From contig JAGWVA010000020.1 of the NCBI GenBank assembly GCA_028875855.1, forward strand, positions 1 to 58,850: a DNA stretch of 58,850 nucleotides, given 5' to 3'. Source of the DNA: Paracoccaceae bacterium (GTDB lineage Bacteria; Pseudomonadota; Alphaproteobacteria; Rhodobacterales; Rhodobacteraceae). Shown in pieces: positions 42,879-50,324 of this stretch (position 1 is its first letter; each line of letters begins with the position of its first letter). The position numbers and the translations under genes were made by a program. Below the pieces are notes generated by a model that saw only the letters and a program-made list of their open reading frames with translations, made no database searches and had not been told where the DNA came from.

Positions 42879-44210
42879 ATGGCGCGTGCGATGAAAGTGG
42901 CGATCGTCGATGACGAACAGGACATGCGGCAATCCATCGGCCAGTGGCTGGCCTTGTCGGGTTTCGACACCGAAACCTTTGCCAGCGCGGAAGAGGCGTT
43001 GAAGGCCATCGGCTCGGACTATCCCGGCATCGTGGTCAGCGACATCAAGATGCCCGGCATGGACGGGATGGCCTTCCTCAAGCGCCTGATGAGCATGGAT
43101 TCCTCGCTGCCGGTCATCATGATCACGGGGCATGGCGACGTGCCGATGGCGGTCGAGGCGATGCGGCTTGGCGCCTATGATTTCATGGAAAAGCCCTTCA
43201 ACCCCGACCGGATGACGGAACTGGCCAAGCGCGCGACCCAGACGCGGCGGCTGACGCTCGACAACCGCGCGCTGCGGCGCGAGCTCAGCGACGGCTCGAT
43301 GCTGATGCGCAAGCTGATCGGCACCTCGGCGGTGATGGAGCGGCTGCGCGAGGATATCCTCGACCTCGGTCAGGCCGACGGCCATGTGCTGATCGACGGC
43401 GAGACGGGCACCGGCAAGACGCTGGTCGCCCATGCGCTGCACGCGGTCGGGCCTCGTGCGGGGCGCAAGTTCGTGACGATCTCCTGCGCGGCCTATTCCG
43501 AGGATACGCTGGCCCAACGCCTGTTCGGGCCGACCGAAGAGGGGATGGGCCTGCCGCTGGTGGAAGAGGCGCGGGGGGGCACGCTCTGCCTTGAGGATAT
43601 CGAGGCGCTGAGCCACGGGCTTCAGGCGCGCCTTCTGACCTTCATCAACGATCAGGGGATGCCGGCGGAAACCCGGATCATCGCGATCTGCAACGAACAT
43701 GCGCCCGACAAGACGGTCGAGGATTCGCTGCGCCCGGACCTTTATTACCGGCTGGCCGCGCTGAAGATCACGCTGCCGCCGCTGCGCGCACGCGGCGAGG
43801 ATATCCTGACGCTCTTCACGCGCCTGACCGAACAGTTCGCCGAGGAATACGGCTGCGACGCGCCCCAGCTGACCGCGCAGGAGGCCGCCCAGCTTCTTCA
43901 GGCCCCCTGGCCGGGGAATGTGCGCCAGCTCGTGAACGTGGCCGAACGCGCGGTTTTGCAGAACCGGCGGGGCTCGGGCTCGATCGCGTCGCTGCTGATG
44001 ACCGACAACGAACAGACGCAGCCCGCGATGACCACCGAGGGCAAGCCGCTCAAGGAATACGTGGATGCCTTCGAGCGGATGCTGATCGACAACACGATGC
44101 GCCGCCACAAGGGCTCCATCGTCGCGGTCATGGAAGAGCTGTGCCTGCCGCGCCGGACGCTGAACGAGAAGATGGCCAAATACGGGTTGAGCCGGGCGGA
44201 TTACGTCTGA
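42879..44210 (+). CDS. dctD: DctD/NtrC-type response regulator lacking GAFTGA
   Basis: 443 residues. The receiver domain has acceptor Asp55 (VVSDIKMPGMDGM) and Lys105. The AAA+ domain has Walker A GETGTGKT at 174-181, but where sigma54 activators carry GAFTGA after LFG, this protein has LFGPTEEGMGLPLVEEARGG (215-234), about a dozen residues shorter. Walker B is also altered (TLCLEDIE, not TLFLDEI). The Fis-type helix-turn-helix is at the end (GSIVAVMEELCLPRRTLNEKMAKYGL). It cannot be a standard sigma54 activator; it may work with the housekeeping holoenzyme, as Rhodobacter capsulatus NtrC does. Partner of the upstream kinase. Confidence 0.88.
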   Translation: MARAMKVAIVDDEQDMRQSIGQWLALSGFDTETFASAEEALKAIGSDYPGIVVSDIKMPGMDGMAFLKRLMSMDSSLPVIMITGHGDVPMAVEAMRLGAYDFMEKPFNPDRMTELAKRATQTRRLTLDNRALRRELSDGSMLMRKLIGTSAVMERLREDILDLGQADGHVLIDGETGTGKTLVAHALHAVGPRAGRKFVTISCAAYSEDTLAQRLFGPTEEGMGLPLVEEARGGTLCLEDIEALSHGLQARLLTFINDQGMPAETRIIAICNEHAPDKTVEDSLRPDLYYRLAALKITLPPLRARGEDILTLFTRLTEQFAEEYGCDAPQLTAQEAAQLLQAPWPGNVRQLVNVAERAVLQNRRGSGSIASLLMTDNEQTQPAMTTEGKPLKEYVDAFERMLIDNTMRRHKGSIVAVMEELCLPRRTLNEKMAKYGLSRADYV

Positions 44211-44640
44211 CCGGCCGTTCCACGCCGGAACCGAATTGCCATTGTCTTTTGCGCGGTCACACCATTAAGGTGAACCTACGGGGGTCCGTGTCGCCGAACC
44301 GGACCCGCCGCACAGGTTTCGCTGCCGATCCCATCGGCCGGGGCACCGCCTCGCAGGCCGGGATTGGCCGGATAACTGGCTGTAAAGCCAATGGATTGCC
44401 CGAACGGTCGGCGACGCGACGGGCTGTGGGATGGGTGCCCTTCGGCGCCCTGGTGTGAAACGCGATGGATTGCGCTGCAGGACCGGTCTTGACAGGGGGA
44501 TGCCGTGAACGGCCGTCCTCCTTCGGCTCGCGCGCCTGCCCGGCAATGCCCTTCGCCCTTACAAGCCGCCTTGTTCGTTCTGCCGCGCCACCGGGACCTT
44601 TCCCGATGGCCCGCAGCCCGCGCGGGCGCGATGGAACAAG
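44211..44640 (+). other. Long leader/promoter region of rne
   Basis: 430 bp between the response-regulator stop and the RNase E start, without a convincing gene. Short open frames inside lack RBS and similarity. RNase E genes usually have a long structured 5' UTR used for autoregulation by cleavage, and this interval fits that. A short out-of-frame ATG frame of 23 codons starts at 44631 and overlaps the rne start. I could not place the promoter reliably. Confidence 0.5.
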
Positions 44641-47334
44641 ATGTCAACCAAAATGCTTATCGATGCCACCCACCCGGAGGAGACCCGGGTTGTCGTGGTT
44701 GATGGAAACAAGGTCGAGGAGTTCGACTTCGAGACAGCCGCAAAGCGTCAACTCGCCGGCAACATCTACCTGGCCAAGGTAACGCGGGTCGAACCCTCGC
44801 TTCAGGCGGCCTTCGTGGATTACGGCGGGAACCGGCACGGCTTCCTCGCATTCTCGGAAATCCACCCGGATTACTACCAGATCCCGACCGCGGACCGTCA
44901 GGCCCTGATCGAGGAAGAGCGCGCCTACGCCCGCGCGATGGAAGAAGAAGAGAACCGCCCCCGCCGTCCGCGCCGGAACGCCAAGGCCGCCGAGGCGCAG
45001 GGCGACGCGGTCGCCACGCGCGAGATCGGCGCGATGGATGTCGTCGATCTGGACGATGAGACCGACGCCGACACCGCGATTGACGCGACCGACGCCCCCG
45101 CGCCGGTTTCGGAACATGCGGCCGAGGATCGTCAGGTAGCCGCTGATCACAGGACCGGCGACGAGGACGAGGGCGACGAGGCTCACGACCACAGCTACCA
45201 CGCCGTGGATCACGCCTCCGACACGGATTCGGAGATCGAGTCGATCGCCGAAGAAGACGTGGCCGAGGAAATCAGCCAGCCGCGCAAACCCCGCCCGCGC
45301 CGCTACAAGATCCAGGAAGTCATCAAGGTCCGGCAGATCATGCTGGTGCAGGTGGTCAAGGAAGAGCGCGGAAACAAGGGCGCTGCGCTGACGACCTACC
45401 TGTCGCTTGCCGGCCGCTACTGCGTGCTGATGCCCAACACGGCGCGCGGCGGCGGGATCAGCCGCAAGATCACGCAGGCCGCCGACCGCAAGAAGCTCAA
45501 GGAAATCGCCGCCGAGATGGAGGTTCCGGAAGGCGCGGGCCTCATCATCCGCACCGCCGGGGCCAAGCGCACCAAGGCCGAGATCAAGCGCGATTACGAA
45601 TACCTGATGCGCCTGTGGGAGCAGATCCGCGAGCTGACGCTGAAATCCATCGCGCCGGCCCCGATCTATGAAGAGGGCGACCTGATCAAGCGCACGATCC
45701 GCGACCTTTACAGCCGCGAGATCGAAGAGGTTCTGGTGGAAGGGGCCGAGGGCTACCGCACCGCCAAGGACTTCATGAAGATGATCATGCCGTCCCATGC
45801 CAAGCAGGTGAAGCTTTACAGCGACTCGATGCCGCTGTTCGCGCGCTATCAGGTGGAAAGCTACCTGACCGGCATGTTCAACCCGGTCGTGCAGTTGAAA
45901 TCAGGCGGCTACATCGTGATCGGCGTGACCGAGGCGCTGGTGGCCATCGACGTGAACTCGGGTCGGGCCACCAAGGAAGGCTCGATCGAGGATACGGCGC
46001 TGAAGACGAACCTCGAGGCGGCCGAGGAAGTCGCGCGGCAATTGCGCCTGCGCGATCTTGCGGGTCTCATCGTGATCGACTTCATCGACATGGAAGAGCG
46101 GCGCAACAACCTCGCCGTCGAAAAGCGGCTGAAGGACAAGCTCAAGACCGACCGCGCCCGCATTCAGGTGGGGCGCATCTCGGGCTTTGGCCTGCTGGAA
46201 ATGTCGCGTCAGCGCCTGCGGCCGGGGATGCTCGAATCCACCACCCAGCCTTGCCCGCATTGCCACGGAACCGGGCTCATCCGGTCGGACGACAGCCTTG
46301 CGCTGGCGATCCTGCGCCAGCTTGAGGAAGAGGGCACGCGGCGGCGCACCCGCGAGGTGCTGCTCAAGGCGCCGATTGCGATCGTGAACTTCCTGATGAA
46401 CCAGAAGCGCGAACATGTCGCGCAGATCGAACAGCGCTACGGCATGTCGGTCCGGATCGAGGCCGATCCGATGCTCATCAGCCCGGATTTCGTGATCGAG
46501 AAGTTCAAGACTGCCACCCGCATCGTGCCCGAGGCTCATCACGTCGTCTCGGTCGATACCACGCTGATGGAAGACCTTGTCGAGGAAGACGAGGACATCG
46601 TGGACGAGGCCGAGGAGGAAGACGAGACCGAGGCCCAGCCCGAGGTCGCGTCGGATGCCGCCGCCGAGGCGCCGAAGAAGAAGCGTCGCCGTCGCCGTCG
46701 TCGGAAAGGCGGCGGGCAGGGTGGCGCGTCCGAAGGACGGGCCGCGACGGCGGACGCCGAAACGTCGGGTGAAGGCGACGGGTCGGAGGAACTAGAACCG
46801 GCCGAGGGCGCCGAGCATGCGTCCGTTGCCCCGGCTGACGCCGTCGTGACCGAAGCAGAGGCCACCGCGGCAGAGGCCGAGGCCGCCGACGAACCCGCGA
46901 AACCCAAGCGCCGCCGCGCGAGCCGGTCGAAGAAAAAGACCGATGCGGAAGCGGCCCCGGCGGATGAGGCCGGTGAGGCTGCGCCCGAGGCCGAGGCGCC
47001 TGCGGAAGCTGCAGAGGCCGCCGAGACCGCGGAGCCCGCCAAGAAGCCGCGCCGCCGCCGCACCTCGAAAAAGGCGGAAGCCGAGGCCGCCGAACCCGCG
47101 GCTGCGGAGACCCCCGCGGAACCGGCTCCGGCCGCGCCTGTCGCGGAACCTGTCGCCGCGCCCGAGCCGGAACAGCCGGCCGAAGTTGCGCAAGCCGCAC
47201 CGATGGCCGAGGAGGCCGTGACGGCGCCCGAGGCGCTGCAACCCGCACCCTCACCCGAGGTGGCCGAGGCCGAGGCAGAGCCCGACGGCGAGGCCAAGCC
47301 CAAGAAACGCGGCTGGTGGTCGCTGGGCCGATAG
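44641..47334 (+). CDS. rne: Ribonuclease E
   Basis: 897 residues. N-terminal catalytic half: S1 domain (LAGNIYLAKVTRVEPSLQAAFVDYGGNRHGFLAFSEIHPDYYQ) interrupted by a long acidic, His-containing insertion (about 95-225), then the RNase H-like and DNase I-like parts. Catalytic Asp437 (VAIDVNSGRATKE) and Asp480 (VIDFIDM) are present, as is the zinc link CPHC (Cys538, Cys541). The C-terminal third is Ala/Glu/Pro-rich with Arg/Lys clusters (KKKRRRRRRRKGGG), the RNA/degradosome arm, ending in a conserved tail KKRGWWSLGR. ATG at 44641 gives the family N-terminus (STKMLIDATHPEETRV). Confidence 0.96.
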   Translation: MSTKMLIDATHPEETRVVVVDGNKVEEFDFETAAKRQLAGNIYLAKVTRVEPSLQAAFVDYGGNRHGFLAFSEIHPDYYQIPTADRQALIEEERAYARAMEEEENRPRRPRRNAKAAEAQGDAVATREIGAMDVVDLDDETDADTAIDATDAPAPVSEHAAEDRQVAADHRTGDEDEGDEAHDHSYHAVDHASDTDSEIESIAEEDVAEEISQPRKPRPRRYKIQEVIKVRQIMLVQVVKEERGNKGAALTTYLSLAGRYCVLMPNTARGGGISRKITQAADRKKLKEIAAEMEVPEGAGLIIRTAGAKRTKAEIKRDYEYLMRLWEQIRELTLKSIAPAPIYEEGDLIKRTIRDLYSREIEEVLVEGAEGYRTAKDFMKMIMPSHAKQVKLYSDSMPLFARYQVESYLTGMFNPVVQLKSGGYIVIGVTEALVAIDVNSGRATKEGSIEDTALKTNLEAAEEVARQLRLRDLAGLIVIDFIDMEERRNNLAVEKRLKDKLKTDRARIQVGRISGFGLLEMSRQRLRPGMLESTTQPCPHCHGTGLIRSDDSLALAILRQLEEEGTRRRTREVLLKAPIAIVNFLMNQKREHVAQIEQRYGMSVRIEADPMLISPDFVIEKFKTATRIVPEAHHVVSVDTTLMEDLVEEDEDIVDEAEEEDETEAQPEVASDAAAEAPKKKRRRRRRRKGGGQGGASEGRAATADAETSGEGDGSEELEPAEGAEHASVAPADAVVTEAEATAAEAEAADEPAKPKRRRASRSKKKTDAEAAPADEAGEAAPEAEAPAEAAEAAETAEPAKKPRRRRTSKKAEAEAAEPAAAETPAEPAPAAPVAEPVAAPEPEQPAEVAQAAPMAEEAVTAPEALQPAPSPEVAEAEAEPDGEAKPKKRGWWSLGR

Positions 47335-47345
47335 ACAAAGATCAG

Positions 47346-47379
47346 GGCGCCGGGAGAAACCCCGGCGCCTTTTCCTTTT
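47346..47379 (+). terminator. Rho-independent terminator of rne
   Basis: GGCGCCGGG-N6-CCCGGCGCC (47346-47369) followed by TTTTCCTTTTG, beginning 11 bp after the rne stop. It ends 11 bp before the ATG of the next gene, leaving almost no room for a promoter there. Confidence 0.85.
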
Positions 47380-47389
47380 GGGGCCTGTC

Positions 47390-47962
47390 ATGGTCACGCT
47401 TGTCACACCCTCGGCCGACTGGTTGCCCGCCTACCGCGATGCGCTGGCCGCGGGTTGGTCCCCCAGCACCGTCCGCGCGGCGGACGTCGCCCGGGAACAA
47501 TTGGACGCCATCGCGCGCGATCCGGCCGCATTCCTTGCGACCCTCGACCAGCCGCAGCCCGGGGGGCCGCCCGTCGTCCTGCCCGATGGCTCGACCGTGC
47601 CGCGCCTGCCGCAGATCACGCGCTGGATCACCGACGGGGCGACCTTCCTTGGAACCATTTCGCTGCGCTGGCAGCCCGGCACAGACGCGCTTCCGCCCCA
47701 TGTTCTGGGCCATATCGGCTATGCCGTCCTGCCTGCCCATCGCGGACGGGGACATGCGACGGCAGCGCTGGCGCTGATGCTGGCCGAGGCCGCGGCCCGG
47801 GGCCTTCGCCGGGTGGACCTGACGGTCGAGCCCGCGAACCGGGCGTCAATCCGCGTGATCGAGAAGAACGGCGGACGGCGCGTCGAACGCTTCGACCGGC
47901 CGGCCTCATACGGCGGGGGCGTGGCGCTGCGCTATGCGATCAGCCTTGCCCCCGGCGGATGA
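47390..47962 (+). CDS. GNAT family N-acetyltransferase
   Basis: 190 residues from the ATG at 47390 (MVTLVTPSADWLPAYRDAL); an in-frame TTG at 47378 lies inside the rne terminator tail and is unlikely. The acetyl-CoA binding motif is LPAHRGRGHATAALALMLAEAAARG (Q/RxxGxG/A type), followed by VEPANRASIRVIEKNGGRR, the usual beta4-alpha4 region. Acceptor substrate unknown. Because the rne terminator ends just upstream, it depends on read-through, or on a promoter inside the terminator region. Its 3' end overlaps the convergent TusA-like gene by 23 bp. Confidence 0.85.
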   Translation: MVTLVTPSADWLPAYRDALAAGWSPSTVRAADVAREQLDAIARDPAAFLATLDQPQPGGPPVVLPDGSTVPRLPQITRWITDGATFLGTISLRWQPGTDALPPHVLGHIGYAVLPAHRGRGHATAALALMLAEAAARGLRRVDLTVEPANRASIRVIEKNGGRRVERFDRPASYGGGVALRYAISLAPGG

Positions 47963-48173
47963 GAAAGACCTGCGCGCGGCCCTCCTGCGACTGGGAGAGC
48001 AGCTCGTGCCCCGCGCCCGCGCAGAAATGCGGCACATCGACGATCGAGGCCGGATCGGTCGCGATAAGCCGCAGCACGGCCCCCGGCGCCAGCGCCAGAA
48101 GCCGCTTGCGCGCGCGCAAGACGGGCAGGGGGCACAGAAGCCCCGCGGCATCGACCTCGTCATCCCAGTCCAT
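47940..48173 (-). CDS. TusA-like sulfurtransferase
   Basis: 77 residues from the ATG at 48173. The signature is at the N-terminus, VDAAGLLCPLPVLRARKRL, with active Cys14, followed by GAVLRLIATDPASIVDVPHFC, a second Cys as in many TusA/YeeD relatives. These proteins relay persulfide sulfur for tRNA thiolation or other sulfur metabolism. It is divergent from ccdA (130 bp apart), a thiol-redox membrane protein, and overlaps tail-to-tail with the GNAT gene. Short but clear family match. Confidence 0.88.
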   Translation of the reverse strand: MDWDDEVDAAGLLCPLPVLRARKRLLALAPGAVLRLIATDPASIVDVPHFCAGAGHELLSQSQEGRAQVFLIRRGQG

Positions 48174-48302
48174 GTCGCCTAATAGGCCCGCACGGTGCCA
48201 AGGTCCACGCCCTTGTGACGTCTTGTCCCCGTTTTGCACCCGTGACGGGCGCGGCAAAATCGACTAGAGCCGGGAACGGCCCGGCAAATCGGCAGGAGGC
48301 GC

Positions 48303-49055
48303 ATGTTCGGAACCGGCATCATCGACGCAGGCCTTCTGCCCGCGATGGCCATCGCGCTTGGCGCGGGGGTGCTGTCGTTTCTCAGCCCTTGCGTGCTGCC
48401 CATCGTGCCGCCCTACCTTGCCTTCATGTCCGGCATCTCGATGTCCGAACTGACCGGGGCAGAGGGAAAGCGCAAAAGCCCGCTGCTGCCCGCGATCTTT
48501 TTCGTCCTTGGTCTTTCGACGGTCTTCCTGTTCCTTGGCTTCACCGCCTCGGCCTTCGGGGCGTTCTTTCTCAAGCACACGACCTGGTTCGCGACGCTGT
48601 CGGGCATCGTCGTGATGATCTTCGGGGCCCATTTCCTGGGCGTCATCACCATTCCCTTCCTGAACCGCGAGGCGCGCATCGACGCGGGCGACCGGGGCGG
48701 GTCGGCTTTCGGCGCCTATCTGCTGGGCCTTGCCTTCGCCTTCGGCTGGACGCCCTGCATCGGCCCGCAGCTTGGCGCGATCCTGTCGCTGGCGGCCAAT
48801 CAGGCGAGCCTGGCGCGGGGCACCCTGCTGCTCGCGGTCTATGCGCTTGGTCTTGGCCTTCCGTTCCTTGCCGTCGCCGCCTTCTTCCCGAAGCTGATCG
48901 GCACGCTGGGCTGGATGAAGCGGCACATGGAGCGGATCGAACGCGCCATGGGCCTTTTGCTCTGGACGATCGGCCTTCTCATGCTGACGGGCGGCTTCTC
49001 GAGCTTTTCCTATTGGCTGCTGGAAACCTTCCCGGGCCTCTCGGCGCTCGGCTAG
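48303..49055 (+). CDS. ccdA: Cytochrome c biogenesis protein CcdA
   Basis: 250 residues with six membrane helices, the size of CcdA, the transmembrane part of DsbD-like thiol relays. It carries electrons from cytoplasmic thioredoxin to periplasmic partners, keeping apocytochrome c haem-binding cysteines reduced. Redox cysteines are in LSPCVLPIVPPYLAF and FGWTPCIGPQLGAIL. The start ATG at 48303 follows GGAGGC. Divergent from a TusA-like gene; no CcmG or cytochrome genes are nearby. Confidence 0.93.
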   Translation: MFGTGIIDAGLLPAMAIALGAGVLSFLSPCVLPIVPPYLAFMSGISMSELTGAEGKRKSPLLPAIFFVLGLSTVFLFLGFTASAFGAFFLKHTTWFATLSGIVVMIFGAHFLGVITIPFLNREARIDAGDRGGSAFGAYLLGLAFAFGWTPCIGPQLGAILSLAANQASLARGTLLLAVYALGLGLPFLAVAAFFPKLIGTLGWMKRHMERIERAMGLLLWTIGLLMLTGGFSSFSYWLLETFPGLSALG

Positions 49056-49106
49056 GCCCTTTTTTCGCCGAAATCCTTCGCTAAACTCCGATCCGGAGGC
49101 GGTTGG

Positions 49107-50324
49107 ATGCGTGACGGTGAGACGGGCAGGGTAAAGACGCGGCGGGTGTTCTACATCCCCGGCTACGACCCCATACCCGCGCGCCGGTATCGTGAACTCT
49201 ATCGGACCGAGGGCGCGGCGCAGGCGGCGATCTCGGGCTACAGGCTCGCGATGCATGGCCTGCACGAAAAGGGCCGCTTCGGCTGGTCGGTCACCGCCAC
49301 GATGGACGGGGCCGAGGTCGCAACCGACATCGAGGTTCTGGGCTGGTCGGACATCGTGCAGGGATCGATGGCGCAGGGGATCGCCGCGACCTATGGCCAG
49401 CTTGCACGCACGGTCTGGACCTATATCGGCTCGGGCGCCTTCTTCCGGCTGATCGGGCTGCGCAAGGGGCCGGTGCTGGTTGCGCTGTATCCGCTTGCCA
49501 TGCTGATCGTGCAACTGCTGACGTCCTGTCTTGCGGGCTGGGCCGTCGCTGTTCTGCTGGGTTTGTGGCTGCCCTCTCTGCTGGCGGGGCTTGCGGGGCT
49601 TTCGGTCGTCCCGCTTGGGCTTTCGCTCTGGAAGCGGCAGGACGGCCGGCTTTTCGCGCATTACCTCATGCACGACTACGCGTTTACCGCCGCGGGAGGG
49701 GGCGAGAACCCGCCCGAGCTTGAGGCGCGCATGGCGGAGTTCGGGAAACGGATCGGCGCGGCACTCACCTCGGAGGTGGACGAGGTTCTGGTCGTCGGCC
49801 ATTCGTCGGGGGCGCATCTGGCGGTGTCGGTTCTGGCAGACCTGCTGCGGGCAGGCGCGGGGCCGCAGGCGGGCGGGCCGGTCCTGTCCTTCCTGTCGCT
49901 CGGTCAGGTGGTGCCGATGGCCTCGTTTCTGCCGAAGGCCTGGCGGCTGCGGGCGGACCTTGCCTATCTGTCGCAAAGCGACGCGCTGACCTGGGTCGAT
50001 GTGAGCGCGCCCGGCGATTGCGCCTGTTTCTCGCTTTGCGACCCCGTGGCCGTCAGCGGCGTTGCGCCCGAGGCCAAACGTTGGCCGCTGGTGCTGTCGG
50101 CCGCCTTCAGCCAGACGCTGAGCCCGGCCAAGTGGAAGGCGATGCGCTGGCGCTTCTTCCGGCTGCATTTCCAGTATCTCTGCGCCTTCGACCGGCCCGG
50201 CGACTACGATTACTTCCGCATCACCGCCGGCCCCCTGACCCTTGCCGCACGCTTTGGCGGCCGCGCCCCCTCGGCCTGCCGGATCGAACGCTCCGCCTCG
50301 CCTCACAGGAGCCTTGCCGCATGA
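49107..50324 (+). CDS. Membrane-embedded alpha/beta hydrolase-like protein, coupled to a P450
   Basis: 405 residues. I do not recognise a named family. RRVFYIPGYDP at the start resembles an oxyanion-loop strand. Two hydrophobic segments at about 130-180 (LVALYPLAMLIVQLLTSCLAGWAVAVLLGLW) form a membrane hairpin. A lipase-like nucleophile elbow follows: VLVVGHSSGAHLAVSVLADLL (Ser in GHSSG). Aromatic-rich C-terminal part (KWKAMRWRFFRLHFQYLCAFDRPGDYDYFRITAGP). Its stop overlaps the P450 start codon (ATGA), so the two proteins are made together and probably act on the same lipid-like substrate; that is inference. Confidence 0.75.
   Translation: MRDGETGRVKTRRVFYIPGYDPIPARRYRELYRTEGAAQAAISGYRLAMHGLHEKGRFGWSVTATMDGAEVATDIEVLGWSDIVQGSMAQGIAATYGQLARTVWTYIGSGAFFRLIGLRKGPVLVALYPLAMLIVQLLTSCLAGWAVAVLLGLWLPSLLAGLAGLSVVPLGLSLWKRQDGRLFAHYLMHDYAFTAAGGGENPPELEARMAEFGKRIGAALTSEVDEVLVVGHSSGAHLAVSVLADLLRAGAGPQAGGPVLSFLSLGQVVPMASFLPKAWRLRADLAYLSQSDALTWVDVSAPGDCACFSLCDPVAVSGVAPEAKRWPLVLSAAFSQTLSPAKWKAMRWRFFRLHFQYLCAFDRPGDYDYFRITAGPLTLAARFGGRAPSACRIERSASPHRSLAA

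Noticed and set aside
41562-44108. 848-codon minus-strand frame over the DctB/DctD genes
   Set aside because: Antisense shadow of two clear genes.
44631-44702. Short 23-codon frame overlapping the rne start, a possible leader peptide
   Set aside because: Its ATG has no RBS, and the frame is out of phase with rne and shows no regulatory codon run. Noted under the rne leader, not called.
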